A program made the translations under genes and the position numbers. The notes under the pieces are model-generated. The model worked only from the letters and a program-made list of their open reading frames with translations. It did no database searches and was not told the origin of the DNA. Source: UBA10329 sp964500205 (GTDB taxonomy: Bacteria; Bacteroidota; Bacteroidia; UBA10329). From it: 64,000 nucleotides of DNA. Shown in pieces: positions 33,015 through 43,300 of this stretch (positions are counted from its first letter, which is position 1; each line of letters starts with the position of its first letter). Location of the stretch: assembly GCA_964500205.1 (NCBI GenBank), contig CAZCNS010000012.1, positions 62,001 through 126,000 on the forward strand. Direction: 5' to 3'.

Positions 33015-33165
33015 ATTTGGCAGACGCTGTGCAAGGATCGGTTGCATACGTGCAAAGTTAGCCGATTTGGAAACTGTTGGTGCAGACGGAATCGAAAGCG
33101 TAGGCCCGCTTCACGCAGTGGGCCTTCCCTATCTTGGCAAGCTGCGGCAGACTTTGCGCAAGGCA
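33015..33165 (+). repeat. Left flanking repeats of hicBA
   Basis: 33015-33080 resembles 33742-33803 (both contain GGCAGACGCTGTGCAAGGAT), and 33083-33165 resembles 33681-33763 (both contain GTGGGCCTTCCCTATC and GCTGCGGCAGAC). Identity is about 80 percent by eye. The second part holds a GGCCC/GGGCC hairpin. The unit appears to be about 120 bases long in tandem, with hicBA inserted between units. Confidence 0.65.
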
Positions 33166-33182
33166 CGGTGACCGAAATGATT

Positions 33183-33190
33183 TAACTTTG
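33183..33190 (+). promoter_or_regulatory. -7 box TAACTTTG of hicBA
   Basis: TAACTTTG matches TAnnTTTG and lies 21 bases before the hicB ATG. It is the same octamer as before vapB. Confidence 0.5.
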
Positions 33191-33211
33191 CATCTGCAAC
33201 GTCATAAGACC

Positions 33212-33424
33212 ATGACAGAGATAATCTTCCACGTATCTGAGGCCCCAGAGGGCGGCTATACCGCCAAGGCTGTGGGCCAGAGCATCTTCACCGAGGCCGA
33301 CTCATTGGATGAATTGAAGGACATGATTCGTGATGCGGTGCAATGTCACTTCGAGGATGATGACATACCCAAGGTGGTGCGCATCATTCTCACCAGGGAG
33401 GAGCTGTTCCCGATGGCGGCGTGA
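33212..33424 (+). CDS. hicB: HicB-like antitoxin
   Basis: A 70-residue protein, MTEIIFHVSEAPEGGYTAKA, then SIFTEADSLDELKDMIRDAV and the end VRIILTREEL. This is the compact RNase-H-like HicB fold, without a C-terminal DNA-binding extension. It neutralises HicA. The ATG at 33212 is chosen over upstream codons because it lies after the -7 box and starts the conserved strand. It overlaps hicA by four bases. Confidence 0.85.
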   Translation: MTEIIFHVSEAPEGGYTAKAVGQSIFTEADSLDELKDMIRDAVQCHFEDDDIPKVVRIILTREELFPMAA

Positions 33425-33666
33425 GAACGCCCCGCGACATTTCAGCGCAGGAACTCATCCGCGCCCTTGGCACACTCGGTTACGAGGTCACACGGCAGAC
33501 GGGTAGCCACATCCGTCTTACTACCGAGCAGAACGGCCGCCACAGCATCACCGTCCCGAACCACGACCCTTTGCGCATCGGCACCTTCTCCTCCATCATC
33601 GGTGATGTGGGCAGTCACTTCGGAAAATCGAAGCAGGAGATGATGAAGGAGCTGTTCGGTCAGTAA
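33421..33666 (+). CDS. hicA: HicA toxin
   Basis: An 81-residue double-stranded RNA-binding-fold toxin starting at GTG 33421, within GTGA overlapping the hicB stop. The family features are ELIRALGTLGYEVTRQTGSH with the catalytic histidine in GSHIRL, and HSITVPNHDPLRIGTFSSII. HicA cleaves mRNA. The usual order hicA-hicB is reversed here. It is intact. Confidence 0.9.
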   Translation: MRTPRDISAQELIRALGTLGYEVTRQTGSHIRLTTEQNGRHSITVPNHDPLRIGTFSSIIGDVGSHFGKSKQEMMKELFGQ

Positions 33667-33680
33667 CGAAGGTGTCTCTC

Positions 33681-33803
33681 AGACCGACTCGAAGGCGTAG
33701 GGCCGCTCCGTGCGGTGGGCCTTCCCTATCCCAGCATGCTGCGGCAGACGCTGTGCAAGGATGGGTTGCACACTTGCGAAGATGCCCGATTCGGAAGCTG
33801 TCG
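33681..33803 (+). repeat. Right flanking repeat of hicBA
   Basis: One complete unit of the repeat that also lies left of hicBA. It begins 15 bases after the hicA stop and contains the GGGCCGC/GCGGTGGGCC hairpin. No coding sequence is seen from 33667 to 33872. Confidence 0.65.
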
Positions 33804-33872
33804 TGAACAGATGGGAGGATACCGCAAGTGGGGGATTGTCCATCCTCGGTGTATGCATATCGTGGGAACTAT

Positions 33873-34406
33873 TCAGAATATGATACGCTCTGGTTCATTA
33901 CGGAAATCAGAAAGTAAAGGACCATTAGTCCATACTTTGGCTGAAAAGGAGATTCTACTTAGCCGCATCTCAATCAGTGCTTTTTCAACTGCACCTATTT
34001 CTGTGTGTGTAAAGACAGCTCCTTTAATTCCATCAATCATCTCAAGCAGTTGCCATAAGATTCTCCGTTCACTCAGCATCTCCCCCTTTATTTCATACAA
34101 CTCCTTCAGCCTAGTCACTAACATAGCAATAATGGCCATCATACCCATAACTATAAACATGGCATAAATAGGGGAAAATACATCATCCGAAGCAATAAAA
34201 TTTACGGCTCCAAATTCATTTCTTATGAAGAATATGAATAATGCTGCAAAAATAACAACTCCACTTGTTAATAATTGAAGAATTGAGGTTCTAATTTTTA
34301 TGAACTTGGCGCGATACTCGGAATGTTTTTCCGAAGTCTTCTCAGCCAATTCGATAAGACCCAGCAAATCTTCAATAGCACTGCTGTGGTGATAATTTGA
34401 TTTCAT
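33873..34406 (-). CDS. Two-helix membrane protein paired with a GTPase
   Basis: A 177-residue AT-rich gene. The N-terminal 40 residues are charged and helical. Two transmembrane segments are at about residues 47-64 (LLTSGVVIFAALFIFFI) and 80-100 (PIYAMFIVMGMMAIIAMLV), followed by a soluble region of about 75 residues. No family is recognised. Its start overlaps the stop of the upstream GTPase gene by four bases (ATGA), so the two are translationally coupled and probably work together at the membrane. Confidence 0.65.
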   Translation of the reverse strand: MKSNYHHSSAIEDLLGLIELAEKTSEKHSEYRAKFIKIRTSILQLLTSGVVIFAALFIFFIRNEFGAVNFIASDDVFSPIYAMFIVMGMMAIIAMLVTRLKELYEIKGEMLSERRILWQLLEMIDGIKGAVFTHTEIGAVEKALIEMRLSRISFSAKVWTNGPLLSDFRNEPERIIF

Positions 34407-35239
34407 GATTTATCGAGCTTAATTATTTCATTGATGAAATTCTTGTACATGCCCTGCTGAACTTCAAATCCATCTAAATTCGATTGTATCACTTCGGTGT
34501 TCCATCGGAAATTAGTTGCTAAACAGCAGATCGGTAGCGTGATGATTTTTATGTGCTGCTCCCCTACAAAGCTAATCAAACCACGAATGATGTCAGAAAA
34601 TCCTGAATTACCATACCTACTGTAATAAGTGTGGGCATCATCGATTTCTGAAAAATATAAATCAACTTTGTTCACTGCTATAACTATCCATTTAGGTCCT
34701 CTACCATTAGCCGTAGATTGCTTGATATTATTAGCAATATCCGAAAATTCCTGTAGCTCTAATCTTAAATTGTGTTGCTTTAGTTTTTCAACTGTATCAA
34801 TTCCTATATTATTAATCAAATTATTCCTCGCAACGCTACTTCTCTCATCAGTGTAACCATAATCAACCACAAAAATCACTCCTTCCAGATTGTCATGAGT
34901 ATGAAAAACCTCATTTAATCCACGCTCCCTCTCTCTTGATGATTGTCCAGGTATGACTCGGATTATTTTACTCCATTTAGCAAACCGCACAGTATCCGTT
35001 TCGACATCATCTGATACACCAGGAACATCATATTTAATGGTTACTTTGCCGTTTATTTGACTGCAAAGAATAGACTTTCCAACGGAAGGTCTGCCTAAAA
35101 CGACAACATTAGTCTCTCCAAGATTAAACCTGGTAAGTATTTTCTTCCATACAAAATTAAGTGTGTACCTGTGAGAGTACACTTTGAAAGGAATTCTTAT
35201 TAAATCAGGTATCATATCACTCCACAACTCCTCTTTCAT
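34403..35239 (-). CDS. P-loop GTPase-like protein
   Basis: A 278-residue protein with a GTPase core: Walker A NVVVLGRPSVGKSILCSQ at about residues 43-60, a switch-like stretch YDVPGVSDDVETDTVRF, IRVIPGQSSRERER in the place of the DxxG region (here PGQ rather than DTPG), LEGVIFVVDYGYTDERSS, and the guanine-specificity motif VIAVNKVDLYF. The lack of the usual Asp-x-x-Gly is odd. The gene is AT-rich compared with neighbours, coupled to a membrane protein gene and next to hicBA, so an acquired defence or stress role is possible but unproven. Confidence 0.72.
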   Translation of the reverse strand: MKEELWSDMIPDLIRIPFKVYSHRYTLNFVWKKILTRFNLGETNVVVLGRPSVGKSILCSQINGKVTIKYDVPGVSDDVETDTVRFAKWSKIIRVIPGQSSRERERGLNEVFHTHDNLEGVIFVVDYGYTDERSSVARNNLINNIGIDTVEKLKQHNLRLELQEFSDIANNIKQSTANGRGPKWIVIAVNKVDLYFSEIDDAHTYYSRYGNSGFSDIIRGLISFVGEQHIKIITLPICCLATNFRWNTEVIQSNLDGFEVQQGMYKNFINEIIKLDKS

Positions 35240-35378
35240 GAACTACATTTTTATTTGGACTCAGTAGGTTTCGCTGACGAAAGGTAGTTGAGATACTCGC
35301 TGGGTTCAAGAGCCGCTGCGAATTTCAGACAAAAATGCGGTTGGGTAGTTGGGAATATTAAGCCGCCATTGTCAGCCC

Positions 35379-37190
35379 TCAAAACCCATACCCCCCTTCT
35401 TTCCGCATATACCCTGTGATGTCTCTGCGGAGCTGCTTGGGGTTGATGCTGTAGGATTTGAGGATGCGGCCCACGAGGAAGCGCATCATGCTGCGCTCGA
35501 AGCCTGTGGTGTAGGCCGTGATGAGGTCGAGGGCGTTCTTGCGGGTGCGCTCCAAAGCTTCGTAGAGATAGACCTGCAGCATCTTGCGCTGGATGTCGAG
35601 CTTGGCGGGGTCGGTGCCCATGGTTTCGAGCTTGCGCACCTTGAGATAGGCCGAGTCGCACACGTAGGCATCGGCCAGGATGTCGGCCAGGTTCATCACC
35701 ATCTCCTGCTCATCCACCATGGCCTTGCCCAGCTTCTTGCCTGCTGCGCCTGAGAGGAACATGAAGGTGTCCTTAAGGGCCTGTACGATGCGCGCCTCCT
35801 CCTTCGACAGTGGGGACGAGGGACGGGGGACGGGGGGCGATAGGCGTGGGATGAGGGCCGCGATGAGCCTGCGCTGCACGTTCTTCCCCTCGCCCACGAG
35901 GTCGATCTCCTTGGTCTTGATAGCCCGCTTGGTGAGCTCGGCCACGCTGAGTAAGCGGTTGATCTCGTTGGTGCCCTCATAGATGCGGGTGATGCGCGCA
36001 TCGCGGTAGGCCATCTCGATGCCCGTCTCGGCTGAGTAGCCCATGCCACCGTAGATCTGAAGCACCTCATCAATGGTGAAGTCGGCATTCTCCGAGCCTT
36101 TCACCTTGAGGATGGCACACTCGATGGCATACTCGCGGATGGATTCCAACTTGGATTCCTGAACGGATTTTCCTGCCCTCTTCAGTTCCTCGGCCTTGAG
36201 GTCGATGTTGCGACCCACGCGCCAGATGCCGGCATCCACGCAGAACACGCGGCTGGCCATCTCGCCCAGCTTGTGCTGCATGGCCCCAAACTCGATGATG
36301 GGCGTTTCAAACTGCTTGCGCTCCGTGGCATAGGCCACCGCCTTGTCGATGCCGAACTTGCAGCCTCCGTTGGTGCCCGCAGCCAGCTTTATGCGGCCTG
36401 TGTTGAGGATGTTGAGCGCCATCAGGAAGCCCTCCCCGCGCTTACCGAGCATGTTGTCCAAAGGAATGGGGCAGTCGTTGAAGAACACCTGCACGGTGCT
36501 GCTGCCCTTGATGCCGAGCTTCTTTTCTTCGGCCCCGATGGTGACGCCCCCGAACGCCTTCTCCACGATGAAGGCCGTAAGGTTCTTGTCGTCCTCCACC
36601 TTGGCGAAGACGATGAAGATGTCTGCAAAGCCCCCGTTGGTGATCCACATCTTCTGGCCGTTCATGATCCAGTGCGTGCCTTCCGGATTGAGCTTCACCT
36701 GCGTTTTGCCGCTGTTGGCATCGCTGCCCGCTGTGGGTTCGGTGAGGCAGTAGCTGGCCTTGAGCTGCCCCGATGCCACGCCCGGCAGGTACTTGGCCTG
36801 CTGTTCGGGTGTGCCGTAATAGACGATGGGCAGCGACCCGATGCTGGTCTGCGCCCCGATGGTGGTGGCGAAGCTGAACCCCAGTGCTATCTGCTCACCA
36901 AACACCAGACCCGTGTTGAAATCGAGGTCCATGCCCCCAAACTCCTCCGCGATGCTCACCCCGCAGAAGCCCAGCTCGGCCGATTTTTCCAAGAGGGCCA
37001 CGATCTCATCGCGGTCCTTGTCGGCCTCCAGCTCCTTGCCGCGCTTCTGCATCGGCTCCTGTATCTCCTTGATGCAGAATTCGCGCACCATGGAGGCGAT
37101 CATGCGCTGCTCCTCTGTGAACTCCTCGTTGATGAAAATGTCCTTTGGATTTCCCTGTCCGATAAGGAATGAACCGCCTTTCAGTGTCAT
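35379..37190 (-). CDS. Acyl-CoA dehydrogenase
   Basis: A 603-residue FAD-dependent acyl-CoA dehydrogenase with a long C-terminal extension. SYCLTEPTAGSDANSGKTQV and MWITNGGFADIFIVFAKV mark the flavin region. GMGYSAETGIEMAYRDARIT and IYEGTNEINRLLSVAEL include the region of the catalytic glutamate. The extension of about 170 residues is seen in the larger family members. At about residues 448-459 it carries an in-frame run LSPPVPRPSSPLS encoded by GGGGACG-type simple repeats. A TATTTTCG box precedes it. It lies next to the polyketide synthase in the same direction, but a dedicated role there is inference. Confidence 0.93.
   Translation of the reverse strand: MTLKGGSFLIGQGNPKDIFINEEFTEEQRMIASMVREFCIKEIQEPMQKRGKELEADKDRDEIVALLEKSAELGFCGVSIAEEFGGMDLDFNTGLVFGEQIALGFSFATTIGAQTSIGSLPIVYYGTPEQQAKYLPGVASGQLKASYCLTEPTAGSDANSGKTQVKLNPEGTHWIMNGQKMWITNGGFADIFIVFAKVEDDKNLTAFIVEKAFGGVTIGAEEKKLGIKGSSTVQVFFNDCPIPLDNMLGKRGEGFLMALNILNTGRIKLAAGTNGGCKFGIDKAVAYATERKQFETPIIEFGAMQHKLGEMASRVFCVDAGIWRVGRNIDLKAEELKRAGKSVQESKLESIREYAIECAILKVKGSENADFTIDEVLQIYGGMGYSAETGIEMAYRDARITRIYEGTNEINRLLSVAELTKRAIKTKEIDLVGEGKNVQRRLIAALIPRLSPPVPRPSSPLSKEEARIVQALKDTFMFLSGAAGKKLGKAMVDEQEMVMNLADILADAYVCDSAYLKVRKLETMGTDPAKLDIQRKMLQVYLYEALERTRKNALDLITAYTTGFERSMMRFLVGRILKSYSINPKQLRRDITGYMRKEGGYGF
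35812..35845 (-). repeat. In-frame dispersed micro-repeat in the acyl-CoA dehydrogenase gene
   Basis: GGGGACGAGGGACGGGGGAC-type sequence on the plus strand, translated as a Pro/Ser-rich loop. The same type lies in uvrA at 21281-21355. Confidence 0.5.
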
Positions 37191-37269
37191 GATTGTTGAT
37201 TTTGGAGGGCGAAAATAGGGAAAAGGAATGCGTGCATTCTAATTGAAATGTTCATCTGCTTTGATTTTT

Positions 37270-37321
37270 GGGAAAAGGCAAGGGCGAAAGACCCATTCGT
37301 CCCTCGCCCTTGCCTTTTCCC
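37270..37321. terminator. Long perfect hairpin after the polyketide synthase gene
   Basis: An 18-base perfect stem (37270-37287 with 37304-37321, GGGAAAAGGCAAGGGCGA and its complement) and a 16-base loop. It lies between the 3' end of the synthase gene and the acyl-CoA dehydrogenase start. It lacks a clean T-run on the minus strand, so it may be a terminator or an RNA-stabilising element. Confidence 0.6.
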
Positions 37322-37358
37322 AGCTATGTCAAACTTCCAAAGTTTTTCGAAGCTCACA

Positions 37359-40300
37359 TTACGACACCGCAGCCAGCAGCGCATCCAGCTCCTCCTCACT
37401 CAAGTTGTCCAGTTCGCTTTCGAGGCTCACCTCGCCTATCTCTGGAAGTTTGTTGGTGATAACGTTGGCCAGTTGCGGCACCGTTGGGCCTGAAAGCAGT
37501 TCCATGGTGCTTATCTCCACACCTGTGCGGCCATTGATGCCACGCTCCAGCTCTACGGCCATCAGTGAGTCGATGCCGAGGAAGTTGATGCCGCGGTTCA
37601 TGTCGATGTTCTCGATGGGGATGCGGAGCACCTGCGCAATCTCGCCTGCCACGATCTGTTCGATGTACTGCTGACGGCCCGCCTGATCGAGCACCGTCAG
37701 TTCGCCAAGGAACTGCTGCACTTTCTCGCTGATGGCGTTGTCCACCGGCTGGCTATCTATCATGGTGCGGAACAGCGACCGCGATGCCCCCGTGGGGTTG
37801 CCCGCAGCCCATTTGCGCCAGTTGATGTCGAACAGACCGACCTGCGGTTTGCCGCTGGCGATGATAAGTTCCAATGATTCCAACGCCATCGCGGTACTGA
37901 AACCCTTGATGCCCGCACCTTCGAGCAGATGGCCCACATCGCTGTTGCGTGCCACTACGCCTACTTGGGCAAGTACGCCCAGATTGACGGTCGTAGCTGC
38001 AAGTCCCTGACTCCGCCTCCAATGCGCAAAGCCATCGAGGAAGCTGTTGGCCGCCACATAGTTCGCCTGTCCGGCATTGCCGATCACAGACGAGATGGAC
38101 GAGAAGCTGAGGAAGAAATCGAGGGTGATGCCTTCCGTGGCCACATGCAAATTGAGCGCACCTTTCACCTTGGGTTGCAACACACGGTCGAAACGGGTGC
38201 GGTCCATGGTGTTGAGGAAACCATCATCGAGTACCATCGCCCCGTGGAAGATGCCACGGAGTTGGGGCATTTCGGCCTTCACCTTCGCGATGATGGATGC
38301 TACTTGCGCGGCATCGGTCATGTCGGTGGCAGGGGCGAATACCTTGGTGCCATTGGCTTCCATGGTCGCTACTGCTGCCTTCGCCTCATCGCTCTTGATG
38401 CCGCTACGGCTCAACAGCACGAGTTGCTTCACCTGTTTCTCGCCCAACCATTTGGCTATTTCCAGTCCGAATCCGGCCGTGCCACCAGTGATGAGGTACG
38501 TGCCTTCGGGGTTGATGGTGGTGTGCATGATCACTTCATCCACATCCACCGTGCAATTGCTGTAGCTGATGACCACCTTGCCGGTGTGCTGGCTTCTGCG
38601 CACATAATCGTAGGCATCGATTGCCTCATCGGCCTTGAACACCTTCACGGGCATCGCTTGGAAGAACCCTTCCTCGAAGCCCTGATAGATGGTATCGAGC
38701 AGACTGCGTGAAAGCTCATAGCGCTCGCGCAGAATACGGTCGATGTCGATGTGTGCGAAGGTGATATTGCGGTTGAACACGCTCATAGGAAGGGCGGTGT
38801 TCTGCGCGATGTCGCGCTTACCGATCTCGATGAAACGCCCATAAGGCGCCAACAGACGGAAACTCTGATACAGCCCCTCGCCCGCAATGGCGTTCAGCAC
38901 CACGTCCACGCCATAGCCTTTGGTGATGGTGAGGATGTCCTCGGTGAAACTCAGGTCACGGCTGTTGAAGATGTACTTCACGCCCTGCTTGCGCAAGAAT
39001 TCACGTTTGTCTTCGGTGCCTGCCGTGGCAAACACCTCCGCGCCCTTCCAACGTGCCACCTGAATAGCAGCCTGACCGACCGCACCAGCGGCATTGTGGA
39101 TAAGCACCTTGTCGCCTGGCTTGATCTGCGCCACATTCACCAGTCCGTGGATGGTGGTCATGTACGGGATCATCACAGGTGCTTCCTCAAACTTGAGGGT
39201 CGATGGTTTCTTCACCCAGTAGGTCGGTTTCACGGTCACATAACTGCTGAAACAACCGTCTGGCGTGGCGACCACCACTTCATCGCCCACTTTGTGTTCC
39301 GTCACAGCACTGCCAATGGCCGTCACCACTCCGCTGCATTCCATGCCGAACGCATTGCCGAAGAAGGTGCCATCGAGCACGTCCTGACTGATTTGGCCCA
39401 ACACTTTGAGCAGGTCTTTGAAGTTGATGGACGATGAATGCACCCGTACTTGAATCTCGTCCGCCTTGGGCGCACGTTTCTCCGTACGGATATGATGCAG
39501 GTCCTCGATGCGGCCAGAGTTGCCGAACATCAGTTCCACCGATTCATCGGTAGAAATGGCCACTTTGGGCTTCTCAGCCGATTCGTCCACCACATGGGCG
39601 CGGACAAGCTGCTTCAGGTAGCGCTGACCGTTGCGGTAGGCTACTTCGCTGTCCTTGGCATTGCCAAGCACTTCCTCTGCCCAACCGCTCAGTTGTTTCT
39701 CACCCGAAGTGATGTCGAACAGCCGCGTGTTTATCCATGGATACTCGTTGGAAATGAGCTGCGCAAAGCCCCACAGCGCATTGCTGCCGAGGTCAGTGAC
39801 CTTTTCATCGCCCGTAATGGCCTGTGCATTGAAGCTCACCAATGAGAGATTGAAATTGCGGTCGCGGGCCTTGTCAGACAGTGCATTTGCCAAAAGAACG
39901 GCAGGCATAGTAGTATCGAGAACCGTTTCTACCGTGGGGTTTTCCTTTCCGTTAGACACATAAATAAGCTGCGTCACATTCCTGCTCAGCACCTCATCGG
40001 TCAGTTTCGCAAAATCATCTTTGCTCTGGAGATCCATCGCCCAGCCATTTACGCTATGAACGAATTTCTCGCCCTGCGAAACGGCATAGACCGTGGCACC
40101 CGCATCGAACAGTGACTTCTGCAACGCCTCTGTGCTCGCATCCCATTTCTCGGAAATGAGAAGAATGTCACTGGCCTTCTCCTCAGAAACAGGAGCCTCT
40201 GCGGCATCCCACTGTGGCTCATAGAACCATTCGGCCTTCACGGTTTCTTCCTCAGCAGCCTTGTTGCTGATGGCGCGGCAGGTCAAATCGGTCAGTTTGG

Positions 40301-43300
40301 CCATCACTTCCCCGTTCTCATTGAAGAAAACAAGGTCGCCTTTGATGGTCACACCCGTGCAGTCGGTGATGGTACCGTGGCACCACACCGCATTGCCCGG
40401 ACTCTTGTACAACACGAAACGGTCGATGCTCACAGGAACGAACGGGGTCGTATTACGCGGGTCGGCCACCAACGCCACCATGCTCTGGAATGCGCTGTCC
40501 AGAATGCTCGGATGCAGGATGTACTGGTCGGTATTGCCTTCCAGATTTTCATGCCCCTGAATGCGGCAAAGCACCTCATCCTGATTGATGAATATCTCTT
40601 TCAACCCTTGGAAATAAGGGCCATAATGAAGCCCCATGCCTGTGAGCGTGGTGTAGAGATCCGCAGGAGCAACCTGATTGGCGAAGCCTTTCTTCAACGC
40701 GGCCACGTCCACTTTCGGGGCGGTGCGCTGCACGGTATCTTCCAACATGCGGCCCGTGGCGTGAAGTTGCCATCCGGCCGTGTCGCCCTTCTCGCGGCTA
40801 TACACCTGATAGATCTTCGTGTCGCGGTCGTAGGTCGTGTGCAACATCTGCACCTTCGATGGGTCTGCCACCAGCACCTGATTGAAGCGCAGTTCCTGCA
40901 AGGTGCAGGCCGCATCACCAAATTCCTTCTCGTGCAATGCGAGGCCAGCCTCTACGTATGCCGCACCGGGAATCACCACCTTGTTCTCCACCTGATGGTC
41001 TTCCAACCAAGGCAGGAAATGATGATTGATCTCCACCTCCCAACTTGGGTCGGGCAGGCGCAGATTGTCGTTCAGGAAAACGTGGCCGGCCGTGCCGAGG
41101 CGGTACTCCCGCGAACGGTCCGTCTCGTTCCAATACACCTCTTTCTGCCAAGGATAGCTCGGCAGTTTGATGAAATTGGCCTTCGGGGCAAGTACATTCC
41201 AATTGGGCGTGTAACCGATGATGAACAGTTGCGAAAGCGCATCCATCATGGTTGGCATCTCAGGCTCTCCGCGCTTCAGCGAACTGATGGCGTTGCCCTG
41301 CGTCTGCGCTGCACTAAGGCATTCATTGATGCTCGTTTTGGTGACAGGATGCGGCCCAACTTCAACGAAATTCGTGTAGCCATCGGCAATGATGCTGGTG
41401 ATGGCCTTGGCAAAGCGCACGGGCTGACGCACGTTCATCCACCAATATTCGGTTCCGAAATCTGCTCCCAGAACCCTTTCGCCAGTAACGGTTGAATAGA
41501 GCGGGATGGTCGGCACGTTGGCTTTCACCGAAGCGAGGCTGGTGAACAGCTCGCCCTTCAGTGGCTCCATCTGGTAGCTGTGGTAGGCTACCTCCACTTT
41601 CAACATTTTATTGAAAATGTTGTCCTTGGTAAGTTCTGCTCCGAAGGCCAAAAGCGCGGCTTCTTCGCCTGCCAATGTCACTGCATTGAAACTGTTAATG
41701 GCTGCAACAGAAATCTTCGGATTGTTGTTGAGGCGCGTCAACGCATCTTCCTCACCCAGACCGATAGCCAGCATGGTTCCCTGTCCAGCGGTGGTCTGCT
41801 GAATGCGGCTTCTGTGATAGCTCACGAGGAGCGCATCTTCTAACGAGAGCGCACCCGATGCGTACGCAGCAGCCACTTCGCCCACACTATGACCCAAAAC
41901 CGCATCCGCGAAGATGCCCCAATGGTTCCAAAGCGCAGTGAGTCCGGCCTGAATGACGAAGTTGGCGGGCTGCGCCACCTCGGTGCGGGCCATGCGGTTT
42001 TCCGCCTCGGGCTTCAGTATCTCTTCCATGATGCTCCATCCAGAGATGGTTCTGAATATGGCATCGCATTCCTTCACCTTGTTGCGGAACACTGGCTCGG
42101 ACTTCAATAGTTCGTGTCCCATGGCCCACCACTGCGGACCCATTCCTGTGTAGACGAACACGAGCTTGCCTTTCACATCCTCCTGTGCTGTGCCGTTGAC
42201 CAGACCCGGCAGGAAACCGCCATCTGCCCAGCTGCGCAGCTTGTCTTTCAATTCATCCAAAGAAGAAGCGGTCACGGCCAAACGGCTGTGAAGCGCGCTT
42301 CTGCGTTGCGCCAGCGAATAATGGAAATCGTGGATGTTGACGTTGCCGTCCTCCAACGTCTCGGCATAGCGCAAGGCCATTTGTTTCAGCGCTTCTTCGC
42401 TCCGAGCCGAAAAAGGATAGAGCCGCTTGGCATCATCCAACAATAATTTATCGGGAGCGAATTCCAGTCTTTTCTGCTCGTAGCCTTCCACCAGGGCGTG
42501 GCCGTTTGTTCCGCCATATCCGAACGAGTTCACCGAGGCGAATGCACGTTCCTTGCTAGCAGGCCATTCTTCCACCTGTGTAGGCACTTTCAGACACAGT
42601 TCATCGAAGTTTATCTTCGGATTGGCATTATGGAAATGCAGGTTTGGCAGCACCTTGCGCTTGTTCACACTCAATGTGGCCTTGATGAGTCCCGCAACAC
42701 CTGCACCAGCTTCCAAGTGGCCGATGTTGGTCTTCACAGAACCCACGAAACACTTGTCGTCCGCGCTTCTTCCTTCCGAAAGGGCCTCGTTCAGAGCTGT
42801 AGCCTCCACGGGGTCACCCGCCTTGGTGCCAGTGCCGTGTGCTTCCACATAACCCAATTCCGAAGCACTGACGCCCGCCTGTGCATAGACCTTGCGCACC
42901 AGCGCGGCCTGCGAAACAGGGTTCGGCACAGTAATGCCGTTGGTCGCTCCGTCCTGATTGGCGCCCGTTGCACGGACTACCGCATAGATGCTGTCGTTGT
43001 CGGCAATGGCCTTGCTGAGTGGCTTCAGAATGATGATGCCACCGCCTTCACCGCGAACGTATCCTCGCGCATCCTCATCGAATGCCTTACAGCGGCTGTG
43101 GTCGCTCAGGAACTGGCCCTTGCTCATGGTGATGGGATACTCGGGCGTGAGCATCATGCTGACACCTCCCGTGATGGCGAGGTCGCTCTCTCCGCTCCAG
43201 ATGCTCTGGCAGGCGTAATGCGCAGCCACGAGCGATGATGAACATGCAGTGTCCATGCTCACGCTCGGCCCGCGCAGGTCAAAGGTGTAGCTGATGCGGT

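Noticed and set aside
35251..35378. Possible alternative C-terminus or remnant gene behind the acyl-CoA dehydrogenase (peptide FAAALEPSEYLNYLSS on the minus strand)
   Set aside because: It is out of frame with the enzyme, very short and without recognisable homologue. It also does not match the enzyme's tail, so it is not another tail duplication.
37929..43238. Several long antisense frames inside the polyketide synthase gene
   Set aside because: Codon-position shadows of a GC-rich gene. None has a domain, a sensible start or spacing, and the minus strand encodes an uninterrupted multidomain enzyme.
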